In this document: positions 48,696 through 60,600 of the stretch, one piece after another
How positions within the stretch are numbered: position 1 is the first letter of the stretch
How the letters are laid out: every line of letters begins with the position of its first letter
Translations under genes and position numbers: made by a program
Assembly: GCA_018292915.2 (NCBI GenBank)
Contig: JACVVK020000385.1
Span: forward strand, 347,001-411,000
Length of the DNA: 64,000 bases
Direction of reading: 5' to 3'
Origin: Batillaria attramentaria
Taxonomy: Eukaryota; Mollusca; Gastropoda; Batillariidae
Notes under the pieces: generated by a model
What the model saw: only the letters and a program-made list of their open reading frames with translations
The model's database searches: none
Told to the model about the DNA's origin: nothing

Positions 48696-51393
48696 CTTTC
48701 CGTTGATAAAAACACTGGACTAAGTGCAAATCATTTCAAGCAATCTGTTTACTTTCTCACGCAGATGATTACTTACTCATTGCTTTATATAGGATGAGGT
48801 GTACAAATTCAAAAAGACATTCAGTTACACACACAGGAATGCATAATTATTGGAACTCCATTAAATAGAAAACTACACATACCGTTGTTTCAGCATGAAA
48901 AAATATACAGTAAAGTGTAGCAAATGTAATATTCAACAGTAAATGTAGGTGGAATGGCTGTGCAGTTAGAAATACTAGTTATCAGCAGTAACACAACGGG
49001 TGAATAAATATTACAGTCGGTGCTGTGAACATACAAATATATCCTCTGCCAACCACTTGGTGAGTTTATAACACACAAGACAGAGGGGATACATGATGTC
49101 TCCAATTAGCAGTCATACTGTATTCAGTTCACTAAAACCCAGAAACTGGCCAGCATTACCCCGCTCCCGCTTTTCCCCTCCCCCCGCTTTTCCCCTCCGT
49201 AACTGGCAACAAATCCATCGGATTATTTCAATTTACTACATATTTCTCACTCGTAGAAGGATGTCCATTTTACAGATTCTTCAAATAAATAACAATCACA
49301 TAACTTTATCTTCAGCAAAAAACGCAAAATGCAGTAACTAGTTCAATGTTTATTACATGTACTATTTTAGCAAAGTCTCCAAAAGCTATGCTGAACAAAT
49401 GATATCAAATTCCCATAAAAAATATTTCTGTTTAGAAACAACAAGGAACACCAAATCATGATCTCTGTATTCAGCAGTCAGACACTGAGTGCCTCCATGA
49501 AAAGATAACCAGAATTCACAACAAAACTCTGCTGCAGCCGTAACAAAATATCCTTTCTGTCTAGTCTGGTGTACATAGTTGCAACAGTTTTCGAATGGCC
49601 GAGAAGATGAAACAGCAGCATGTTACAGCAGTATAGAAAAAAAGTTACAGGCTTGCCAAGGTGTATACCGGTATATAAGCAGCCATGAGGCAACTGAACG
49701 CAAATTGTCAGCCAATGCTAGTGCTGTACGCCACCTGAAAGTGCACCTTCCGTTCCCAAGTCCTTGGATGGTTTTGGGGTTTTGTTTTTTGTTTTGTTTT
49801 AGCAAAAATGTTGGCATATAAATGGTCATTTGGTGGAATGTACAGGTAGCATAAATATACATATGATAAATATTATTCCCATTAGAAATGGGTGTTGAAT
49901 TCCAGCAGTGAGGAAAGTTTGAATGGGAACATATACAGAGTAGATAATAATTTTATTTTTCTTTTGTTTTGTGCAGTCTATTCACCTCTGACACACATCT
50001 GTACTTAACGGGTACCGGTAATAAAAAATAATTTTACTTCAGCCACAGCATTTTCAAATGGTTCAAACCGTACAGTGCAATGACTGAAAATTGTCTTTTG
50101 AAAAATAACCAAATGAAAAATACTGACAGCACTAATTCATTTATATGTCATATCATAGTGTATTTTGCATAGAGTGTACTTTGTTCTGCACACCGTAAAG
50201 GCCGTATTGTGTTTGGACGGACTGAAGCATTTTTTCTGTTACTTGAAAACTTTGACCCCTCTGGTCCTTTGCTCAAACACAGCGTAAATATATGCTGCAG
50301 ACTGTGCTATGAATCTGAGTAATCCAGAAACCACTGTGTGACTCTGATGGACGATTGTTTATCAAACAAGACCATGAAATTAGACGTACATATACTTTAC
50401 GGTTCAAGCAGTACAAGAAAGTGGACCCATGTTATGCTCATGGACCCGACAGTGAAAAACAAGAGATATTTATAGATGACTCTTTCAACATCAGTGTGGG
50501 AGATGTGACCATATTTTTTCCACAACCAGTAAAACTTGTCTCATGAAATACAGCAGTCTGGAATGGCAACATTTTGAAAACAGCCAAGAAAAATTACTAC
50601 AGCGGACAATGGGATGATTGCTAGAAAAATGCGCTTTGCTTCTAAGAGAAAAAACTTAATTATTACAACAACTGGATGCAGTGAACATACTGCCACACAA
50701 AAACAGATTCAGTGATCTTTCTCAAGATGTATGTGGACATGAAAATGTGACATAAGTTGCAGACAGTGATGGAAAACAACCACTCATCAGGCTGATATAT
50801 AGTGGGGGCTTATTCATATCTGTGGGAACAGCAAGAGGACAAAATATATAATGTCCTGGCTGACTGAAACAGTATGGAACATTTTGTGCTGATCATGGCT
50901 ATACAGGACGTACGTCCACCTCGGTGAGAAAGTGATCGGACATTTCAAAACTGAAGCAGTCTGTCTCATCGGTCCACTATATGAATTAGCTGTCTTACTG
51001 CCTTCATGTGCACTTGCTTGTACATTGTCAATTAAGTACATGTATATATGATTATGACTAAAAGGGAAGTAAGGTCACCTGCAAGAGCATCTCTAGGCTT
51101 CTACATACGTATAAGTTTTCTTTCTCCTCTCATCTGTGCTGTGCAACCCAAATGATTCATGTTTACCTAAAAACAGCAGAATGTACTTCTATCAGATGGA
51201 ATGTAACTACAAATCTTTTATGCAGCAAATAAGTTCAGAAGTCATTGTAATAAATAATAATAAATAATAAATAATAAATAATGTCCAGATGGTATAAGTT
51301 ATGTGCACGCACTGCACTCCGCCCCCTCTCCATTAAGCTTTGTTTTCAGCCCTTCTAAACTGACACTGCCATCATGTGTCTGGCATAAACCGT
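48248..51393. other. Intergenic gap between MKRN2OS and castor, first part
   Basis: Contains a CT run (48570-48605), a (AC)n tract (48644-48692) and a GGACAWWTGTCC family copy at 50830-50970. I see no exon. Short open frames have no domains. Confidence 0.45.
50830..50970 (+). repeat. GGACAWWTGTCC repeat family, copy
   Basis: Has AGGACAAAATATATAATGTCC, TGGCTGACTGAAACAGTATGG, ACGTACGTCCACCTCGGTGAG and GATCGGACATTTC in family order. Confidence 0.65.
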
Positions 51394-51410
51394 ATTAAAA
51401 ATACATTCAA

Positions 51411-51923
51411 CCGGCCCCCGTAGTGTAGTGGTTAGCACTTCGGATCATGGACCGGGAGACCCGGGTTCGAATCCCAGCCGAGGCAAGCGGGATTTTTCCT
51501 ACCTAGGTCGGCTCCTACCCAGAGCGGGTGTGCTATGGGCCCGATGGGGAGGCTGTTGCCACACAGCCGAGTTTCACCCACTTCATGGGTGCGACTTTGG
51601 GGGTGCTTCCCTTAGTATGACACGTCTTACGATGTGGATGATTACACGGCCGGCCCCGCAGGTGCCGTAGTTCCCGGGCCTGGTTAATGCCGGGATATTT
51701 ATGACAGGAAGCGTGGAATGCGGCCCTGTCCCGCAGTCCCAAACCACATGGACCTCCATAGCATCATCTTACTATCATCCTCATCTCCATCATCATGCAT
51801 AATAAAAATTGTCCCAGCTTCCGAGTCCTCCGTGGGTTCCACCCATGACCTGGGGGAACACCACTGGAGTTGGCAAAGAGTTGGGGCAGCAAAAAAAAAA
51901 AAAAAAAATTAAAAAAAAAAAAA
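51411..51923 (+). mobile_element. tRNA-derived SINE family B, full-length copy
   Basis: A-box region TAGTGTAGTGG and B-box region GGGTTCGAATCCC near the 5' end, a body of about 400 bp, and an A-rich tail. Flanked by ATTAAAAATACATTCAA (51394-51410) and the same word with one extra A (about 51924-51941), a target duplication of about 17 bp. Confidence 0.93.
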
Positions 51924-51944
51924 ATTAAAAAATACATTCAAAGG

Positions 51945-54900
51945 TAACCAATGTAAACAAAAAACGTTTCTAAGGGAGTAATTTCCTTAAGACCCATAAT
52001 TAAAACCTGCAAATAGAAAATGAATTTCTGTCTGACCGTTACAGGTATGGGAGCGAGGCAAACAAATCTTGTTATGACTATAGTCGTAGGTCGGATAGAC
52101 TGAGTGAAGCCGTTTGCATGCAGCAGATTCAGTTTTTTTGCTAGCCTTTCTGTTGTACTAAAGCAGGTTTACTCTGTGTAGTCGTGTGATAGAGAAGTAC
52201 AGTTAGCTTACAGGGGGATGTGGTACATGCATGATTTTAGATGAGAGGTGGACAGAGGCAGCACAAGACAACAAGAGCTTGGCATGAGAATTGCAGTATC
52301 TTTCATCAGAAAGCTAGTTTATCCATTAGGTCAATGCATTCAAGCGACCCATCAATACATCTGTGTGTCTCTGATGATGACATTCTTTATTCTCTCCACC
52401 CCTCCCACACACCCACCCACACACCCCAGCTTTATGTGTCGTCACTTTTATAAAGTGCAACAGTGCAAATACACACTGCTGTGCAATCTCACTGGAAAAA
52501 CATAACAGTCAACGGGAATGTATTATAGATTATACAAAATTTAGCACAGGAACAATGCCTTCATTTGTATCTTCTCAAAAACAATATCATATGATTAACT
52601 GTTCTACAAACAAAAATGGTTTTAGTGAAAAATACATGGATTAGCTATATAAAAGTAATCAAAAACATGACAAAACAGTATAAATATTCTGTTTGTTTCT
52701 ATCATTTGTTCACACATTAATTACTTCACACACACATAAACATCTATCAGCAGTGCTTAAGGAGGACAAAATCGTGCAATACAAGGCATTGTAGCCCAAA
52801 AATCAGCAGTGATCTTAGTAATAAAAAACAATCTCTAAACATTTCTCAGTTATGTATGCACAAATTTCACACACAAACAAGAGAAAAGTTTCTAACACTT
52901 GTCACAGCACTCCAAGTACATAATTAATCACACAACATAGAAAAGTTTTCAAACAACAGCGCACACCCAACAACACAGCAGGTTAACTGAATACCGTACC
53001 ACACACATTTGCAATGTGATCTGCGACAATGCTCAATACTGCTTATTGAAAATGGAGGCATGTACATGTACATCTCTTGGCTTTTTCAAGAACTTTCATG
53101 TGACCACAATACCGGAAACTAAAACACACCGGTTATGTCCCACTGATGGCAAAGGGACACATTTGCATGCCACTGGCATAATTTGTCTACGTTTTCTACT
53201 GGAATTGGCCGTCTACTGCTTCCTATCTTTGCTGGGAGGTTTCAGAAGGTTTGGGGTCCTTTTCTACTCGACATACATGGCGCGGGACCCTACTCAGGCC
53301 TTGCATTTGATGTGTCTCGGGTGGTGAAGGCTGTGACTGGTGCTCCTTTGGTCACCATTCTCTTCCACACAGCACGTCTGGTGAGACTGTGCTCTGTGTA
53401 CCACGTTGGCCGTGTAGTGCTGTGAAAGGACGCTGCCCAGGATGCTGCGCATAAATACGTTGCTTCTGGTTCTAACAACTGGTCTTTGGACCAGGCCTAC
53501 ACTCCTGAACTTGCCTTAAAATGATGGAACCTACTATGGTTACTAGCTGGGTGCTAGTGCTCACATTTATCAAGAGCACATTGGTAAAACCCAGCAAATC
53601 TTACATACTGTGTCAGTCACTTCAAACAGTTGGTTTACAGTACACGTACATGTCAAATGAATACCGAGAAGTATACATGTAGCTGCAATGTGGCGGTGCA
53701 TACAAACATGATGGGTAATACAATTGTGAATGCTAGACTCAAAGAATACTTGACATTCCAATACCAGCAGAATTATTTTTCAACATATATGCACTCCACA
53801 ACATCCAACTTCATTGTTAAGCCAGAAAATAGATATATAAGTACATGTATTGTTACATTGCTTTGAGTGCTGCCATAATACAAAATTAGTCCCTGTGTTA
53901 AATTCTCAAGCAGTTTTTGTTGTGAATATTGACATTAAAAAAATAAACAAATCAGGAATGTAAATTTCTGCAGTAGTAGTGCTTGGCACACACATACACA
54001 AACTCTGAGAAAAAATCTTTTTGAAATAACGGTATTGTTATATATAACAAAAAGCATGTTTCAAAAACTCAGTCTCATACATGTTTTTCATTCCACAGAT
54101 AAAACAAGGAGTGTCTGTTTAAAACATTATGACACCAAAGATGGACCATACATAGTTTCTTCTGGACCTATTAAAAAAGGAGATTAATTACCAAAAACCA
54201 TGTGTCCCTGTCCTGTCTTTATCCCTAGTACACTGGTATCAAGGAATAAGCTGCAATGTTGTGCCACATTTGATGCAAATCAGCACAGGGACAACACAGA
54301 TTTCATTGGCTCTGTGTGCAATGTTTGTGTTTTGGGTCTGTTCTTGGCATTTCCTTTCAAAAACAGGACACTTTCATTCCAAAATTTCGCAAAAGCAACC
54401 AAATGAACTGCCTCATTATGTCTGGTCTTTGTCACCCTCTGTCTTTTGTAAAACTACATTACTGGAATCAAAAGGTTTCCTGTGACAAGCCAGCATGCAT
54501 AGAAATGCTCAATAAATGTTTAAAAAAGTCATAAATGTTGAAGCTTTCTTGGGCATTTGGTTGATGGACCAAGGGTAGTGCCAGGTAAAACGCGTTAAAT
54601 GCACACGTTCGAGCTGAGCCACAGTACTTCCGCTCTAAGTTCAGACAATATTTTTTTCATTTGTCCACATAAGCAGTCCTTCACTGATTTAGCAGTACTA
54701 TTTTCACTGCTGCCATGTTCCACTGAAGGAAACCATTTTAAGTATGGTACATGTACCAGAAACTGCAAAGACTTTGGGAAAAAGAAGTAACACACTAATT
54801 TATAAAACTTCATCTATTGCATCTACATGTATAATGTATTTAACTAGCCATCTATCACAATTCTGCCCAAACTGCGATAATACATGTAATTACTGGGCAT

Positions 54901-55176
54901 GTGCAATTTACCATTCCAAAAAACTACCAGACCCTTGTCCAAAATGTTCCTCAAATACTTTGTGTCGTGCACCAACACTGCAAACTCCATGCTGAGGCAT
55001 TCTGATGCTTCACTGTGAGGGTGTTATATCTTGGAATTATTTGTTTTTATTCAGTAAGTCTCTGCTCAAATGTTGCAGCACGCATGCTTTGATGTGTGAA
55101 GAGCCATCTGTGCTGGACTGACAACTGCATGGTTACAACATGCATAATGATTTGTCTCTATTCAGAAAATCTCAGC
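51945..55176. other. Probable 3' flank and 3'UTR of castor, plus unassigned sequence
   Basis: AT-rich with several possible minus-strand poly(A) signals, so the castor 3'UTR end is not fixed. A more GC-rich block at 53.15-53.47 kb has overlapping open frames without a domain I recognise. No gene is called. Confidence 0.4.
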
Positions 55177-57612
55177 TCAAACATCATGACACGCATGCTT
55201 CAGCTTGTGAGGAGCCATCTGCGCTGGACCGAGGACCGCATGGCTGCAGCTGTCTTGCACACAGTGGTAGTGCGTCTGCTTGCGGCCGTAGGTGCACATC
55301 TGAACCCCGCAGTCCTCCATTCCCGTGAACTTCTTGAAGCCATTGCTGCTGATGTTGTCCATCTTCGTGTGGTACTTCCTGTGGGCCAGCACCTTGCTGG
55401 AGTCTGCGCACACAAAGGCGCATTTCTGGCAGTGGAAGTGTGAGGCTTTCTCCGCAAACTCGCAGTCGGCCCTCAGGCAGCTGACAGTGGCGCGGAACTG
55501 CTGGAAGTCATCGCCCATCAGCTTGTCGATGCGCTCATGGCGGAGACGGTGCTGGATGATGCGGGACTTGTCGCTGAACCCGTACCCGCACTCGGACCGC
55601 AGGCAGTGGAAGTGGGTGACGGTCTGGCGGTAAGCACAGCGGGTGTAGCCGCAGTCGTTGCTGCAGTGGAACCGGATGAAACCCTCCGGAATCTGTTGTC
55701 TGCTGTTGCTGCTGCTGCTACTGCCGCCAGGAGAGACCGTGGAAGGAATCGGGCCGCTCAATTTCAGCTTCATTTGCTTGGCCAGTGCCGCGTCGTCACT
55801 GTTTATAAAATCGGCGTGGACCGGTGCCGTCCTCTTGCGGCTCGACCGACGAGAAGTGGTGGCACTTCCAATGGAGGATGTGCTGGTTTCTAGCATGTTC
55901 AGGTCTGACGTTTCGGATGCTGCTTCTGTGTCCTCTTCATCGTCTTTACCATCCACGCTGGAGCTGAGGCTGAACTGGAGACTGGCCTCCTGGTCTGTGT
56001 CATCGTGGATGTCCTCGTCAATGACTAATGCCCCATCATCATTCAGTTCAGAGGCGTCCATGCTAGGGCTGGACGGGTCGTCCTCTCTGGGGAGGATTCT
56101 TGAAATACTGGAGATGCTGCGATTCAGTGATGAAGCCATGCTGTCTTCCTCATCACCTTGATCCTCTGAGACTGAAGCATGTTCGTCAGCCTCCACTGCA
56201 TCTCTCTCTTCTGGGTTTTCTTCACCATCTTCCTCTTTCACTTTAGACGTGGACAAGTCGAGCCCAACCTCGGCTGGTGCATCGGAATCAAGAACAGTCA
56301 CAGGAAGAGGCCGGATGGAGCGCGTGCCTTGATCCATCTTCCGGAACTTAACCCCATGTTTGCTGATGTGGCTGCGGAGCCTGGCAGGGTCAGAAAAGGC
56401 CTGGTTGCACTCCAGACAATGGTAGTGATCTTTCTTCTTCAGTTTGCAGAACGGCCGCCCACAGCTTGCTTGCAGCGAGAAGTGCATGCTCTGCCGCATG
56501 GCCGACCATGAGGGCTGTGGGACACCATTGCCAGACTTCTGCTGCAGGAGAACAGTCAGGGGAGGGGCACTTCCTGCTGCCGTACTTGCTACTGCATTGA
56601 CAATGTTTCCTGTCGTGATAACGGGGACGACGCTCGTCACAGCAGGTGAACCTGTGGTCAGTGTCTGCGCCATAACTGGGATAGTTCCCCCTCCGAGGTT
56701 AGCAGGGATCGTCAGGGTGATCGTGGAGGTCGCCAACTGCTGACCTCCAACAGCCGTTGCTATGCCAACCGGGGCTGGTGTCAAGGACACTGCCCCAGGA
56801 AGCCCTGACAATGGGTAGAATGTGCCAGCAGCCTTCACGATATTTTTGTTGCTGGGGTCAATAGCTGGGATGATTGGAATGTAAGCCTTGCCATCAGGAC
56901 GTTTCACCCACTGGATTGGAGTGACTCGAGTGTTGGCACCGAGAGCAGGGGTGGTCGTCTGAGCAGGGGTGGCGATTGAGGGAGTCAACACTGAGCTCGT
57001 TCCATGCTTCTTATCATGCTGCGTCATAGTGCTGTGGCGCACGAATGAATAATCGCAGCGAGGGCGGATGCAGTGGTAGTGGCGGTTTACCTGGTTGTTG
57101 TGACAGTGTGATCGACGGCAGTTCACATTTCGGTCAAAGAACTCAAAGTTCTCCAGAATGTTGACAAAACTGTGAAAGTCCTTGGCATGGAGGTTCAGCA
57201 CGTCCACCCTGTCTGTGGCTGTGTGGCACCGCAGCCGTCCACAGTGGTAGTGAGTCTGCTGGTAATACATGCACTGGTCGTCGGGACACGCCTCCCCCTC
57301 CTCAAACTTTCTGAACCCGTTCACGATTTTTGCGTTCTCTTCAATGGCATCTCCTTCAGAGAACTGACGGAGAGACTCCTGTATCTCATCCGGAGACAGA
57401 TCCACCTTCGGCACTAGTGGCACATCCATACGAGGGTACTTTGGCGGGCGACCTCGACGACGCTGGGAGTATGCATCTTCAGCGCGTGAGGACTGACCGC
57501 TGGTCATGCGGTAGTTCTTTCCAGCAGCAGCTTTTGCATATTCATGAATGCGATAATGCTCCAGGCGGGCAAAGGTGGGTCCTGTGTCTGGGATGACATG
57601 GTTGCACCCAGT
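55177..57612 (-). CDS. CASZ1: Castor last exon, fingers 6-12
   Basis: An 811-codon exon. It starts [20 protein letters not shown] (rest of finger 6), then [11 protein letters not shown], fingers 7 (HYHCGRLRC) and 8 (HYHCIRPRC), and a long Thr/Ala/Val-rich linker. Finger 9 ([11 protein letters not shown]) follows, then [13 protein letters not shown] and a Glu/Asp/Ser-rich stretch. Fingers 10 (HFHCLRSEC), 11 (HFHCQKC) and 12 (HYHCVQDSC) complete it, ending LKHACHDV. Acceptor TTTTACAG. Confidence 0.96.
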   Translation of the reverse strand, partial: TGCNHVIPDTGPTFARLEHYRIHEYAKAAAGKNYRMTSGQSSRAEDAYSQRRRGRPPKYPRMDVPLVPKVDLSPDEIQESLRQFSEGDAIEENAKIVNGFRKFEEGEACPDDQCMYYQQTHYHCGRLRCHTATDRVDVLNLHAKDFHSFVNILENFEFFDRNVNCRRSHCHNNQVNRHYHCIRPRCDYSFVRHSTMTQHDKKHGTSSVLTPSIATPAQTTTPALGANTRVTPIQWVKRPDGKAYIPIIPAIDPSNKNIVKAAGTFYPLSGLPGAVSLTPAPVGIATAVGGQQLATSTITLTIPANLGGGTIPVMAQTLTTGSPAVTSVVPVITTGNIVNAVASTAAGSAPPLTVLLQQKSGNGVPQPSWSAMRQSMHFSLQASCGRPFCKLKKKDHYHCLECNQAFSDPARLRSHISKHGVKFRKMDQGTRSIRPLPVTVLDSDAPAEVGLDLSTSKVKEEDGEENPEERDAVEADEHASVSEDQGDEEDSMASSLNRSISSISRILPREDDPSSPSMDASELNDDGALVIDEDIHDDTDQEASLQFSLSSSVDGKDDEEDTEAASETSDLNMLETSTSSIGSATTSRRSSRKRTAPVHADFINSDDAALAKQMKLKLSGPIPSTVSPGGSSSSSNSRQQIPEGFIRFHCSNDCGYTRCAYRQTVTHFHCLRSECGYGFSDKSRIIQHRLRHERIDKLMGDDFQQFRATVSCLRADCEFAEKASHFHCQKCAFVCADSSKVLAHRKYHTKMDNISSNGFKKFTGMEDCGVQMCTYGRKQTHYHCVQDSCSHAVLGPAQMAPHKLKHACHDV

Positions 57613-60600
57613 CTGTAAAAGAAGAAAAGGAAATTTTTTTTTGTTAAAGCATGGCTTTATCGACACACTTCAAGTGGGAGGAAACATGACTCATATGGAG
57701 TGCCTTTGTGTGTTAGTGTGTAATGTAGCTCTGCACAGATATCTCTTACCCAAAACAAAACACATGCAAGCACACACTCGCATCCCTCAGTGGGTCAAGG
57801 ATTGCTTCCAGGTACAGAGCAAAAAAAACAACCAACCAAACAAAAACAAAAAACATATACAAATCCACATCTAAATTTCCTTCCATTCAACTTCCCAATT
57901 GTGTGGAATCATACAAGAACATTTTCCAACAGCATATTTCCTGCTATATTTGTATTGACCGGATTTCACATTTTCTTCTCCACTTGTGAGCAGCACATGA
58001 AATGACCAGTACATACCCAGTTACAGTGGTAATGCTTTTCCTTAAGGCTGAGCTGACAGTTCTGCGGACACGCCTGCAGTGCCTCATACTTCTCATACAC
58101 CATGGGAGTGATACGATCCTGTAGGTCATGAAATCTGAAAACAATGCATACAGATTATTTACCCGTAACATCCCTGCATCACCAGCCCAGATTACATGGA
58201 GGATATACCTGGCTCAACTGATTACGCGTTGGATTTGAGACCGTAAGGCTCAGGGTTGAGATCATGGCTGTGCCAAAATTTTGTACAGATGTTCTGTGGT
58301 GTCACCGTCTTCCAAATACTGATCTCAGAAGACCCTCCAATCCACAAACAAAACCAAAACAAAAAACACCTAAACAATAACCTAAGAAGACAGATTCATT
58401 TTGTTTTGTTCGTTTTGATGTGCCATCTGTTTTTTTAAATATACAAAAGGCCTTCAAATAACTGCAAGCAACTTTCCTGGTGCAGAAAATGCCCCAACAG
58501 CAAGTTATACAAGAAGAAAGGCTGACAACTTCGTGATGCAATTATCTGTTGTCTTACTTGGCGTGTTCCCGGACTCCATCCTTGGATCGGAAGAGGACTT
58601 GGCATCCAGCAATCTTACAGTGGTAGTGGTCCTTGTAGAGTAGTTGACAGCGTGAGTTACATGGGTCATTTGCTGTGTACCTGCACACCACAGAACAAGT
58701 GTTGACAATGCCATGGGTTTTTTTTTAAAAGAAAATTTCTCCCAGAAACAGAGTTTCCAAACAAGGAGCTCTGCATACAATACTGCTCATGGTTCAGTGT
58801 AATTAAGCTTACGGGTGGGTGGGTGGTTGTTGAGGGGTTTACAGTACACATATGGGTGATATCAAAATGGGGTACAGTGTACTAAGAAAAAGGCCAGCAC
58901 AATTTTTTTTTATTTGGTCTAGTGGTTAAGGCATCCAACTTCGGCTCCTGAGCTGAGTGAGTTCTCCAGGTCTCGAGACAAGCTATGCTTTGCGTATGAC
59001 GTTACAAGCACTCTCAGCAGTCATCCCATAATGTAGAACCTATTGCTCGCTGATTTTGCCAATCCTGAAAATTTAATTTTCAAAAGTTCTCAAGCCGGAA
59101 AGTTAAATTTTCAAAAGTTTTAAATTCAGAAAATGTTTAAAATGTGCTCCAAAAAATTGCTACCCCTGCTAAACACACAAGGAGGGAAATCATGACATAT
59201 GCATTATCAGTGGATGGTGGCGACAAACCTGATGAGATAATTCTTCCAGGTCTCGTCTCTCTCCCTTTTTTCAGGGGCCCCAACTCTGCGTACACGATGC
59301 ACGGCAGCGACCATCTGGGCTGAAGCTCCACCAGTGTCCACTCCGATACTGGCATCAGCCATGACCTTGCTGCCCAAGGCGTTGGCCATCACTTCCTGCT
59401 TCACGCCTTCACTACCTGGTGCTCCGGGAATGGGCAGTGTCAGGGAATCGTTCAGTTTCTCTCCCTTCAGTTGCAGCTTGGTTGTCAGCGCTAATGGTGT
59501 TGTTGACGTGCCCGTGCTCTTTAAGCTGGAGTCGCCCATGTCAGAGTCGCTTTCGATTTCCGATTCTGGCTCCTGCTTGATGGATGTGAACGGTTTAATA
59601 CTGGTGATGGTGTTTGCTGTGGCGGCAGTGGCAGTGTTGCTGCCAGTTTGGCTGGGGGTGGAAGTGGTGGATGCTGCAACAGGAGTGCTGATGGCAGACG
59701 CGGCTTTTACTGCTTCTGCTGCCGGCATGGGCTGCGCTATCATGGTGCTGGTCGTTGTCCGTGCCAGCATGGCTGCGGTCGTTGTTCCAAGTTGAATCGG
59801 CAGTGCCAATGACTGAACCACCTGCCCCGGCACTACCCTCTGAGCCACCATGGGTTGCCCGATGGCCTGGACAGGAATGGTCATTATGTCAGTGCTGACC
59901 ACGGTCCGAGGGAGGTTTGCGACGGACGTGAGCTGCCTGGCTGCGGTCTGTGCGGGCACCAAGCCAGGAGTAGGGGTGGGGGTGGTGGCGGCAGCAGGCT
60001 GAACTGGCAGACCTGTCGTGCGCTGAGCCTGTCGGAAGGTGCGGTACAGACTCTCAAACTCTCGCCGCTCATGTTTTCGTTTGTGCGAGTACAGCTGGGC
60101 TGTGGAGTGAAGGACGTATGTGCAGCCTGCAACACAAAACAATGCCAAAGTACATTTTACTGTCCACGCAAATGGCTGGGGAAATTTGCTTGCAACACCA
60201 CTTCAGGGTGGGGTGAAGGGGGAGGATGAGAAGAGAGACTGATACAGTTACTGTAATTACATAAGGAAAAAAAAAAATGCAACACATACTTCCTACACAT
60301 ATGTATCACACATCATTGAGACACCCCCTAACTCCCCACCAATAACCAAACAAACAAAAAAATCCCCAAATAACCAACCAATCAAAACAACTAACCTAAA
60401 CAACAACAAAAAACAAAACAAAAACAAACAAACAACAACAATAAAAGGAAATAACTAATCCCAATCAGTCTATGATGATGGTCACTACGGTAACACATCT
60501 ACAGTACAGTGCAAATTTATTGTTTTCCATATTTTGTTTCAGTGCATTTGTTTAGTGAATAATGGGGACCATACAGATCCACATACAGCATTTAATTCCT

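Noticed and set aside
59334..59795. 153-codon open frame opposite the castor linker exon
   Set aside because: It is the antisense shadow of the Thr/Ala/Val-rich castor linker.
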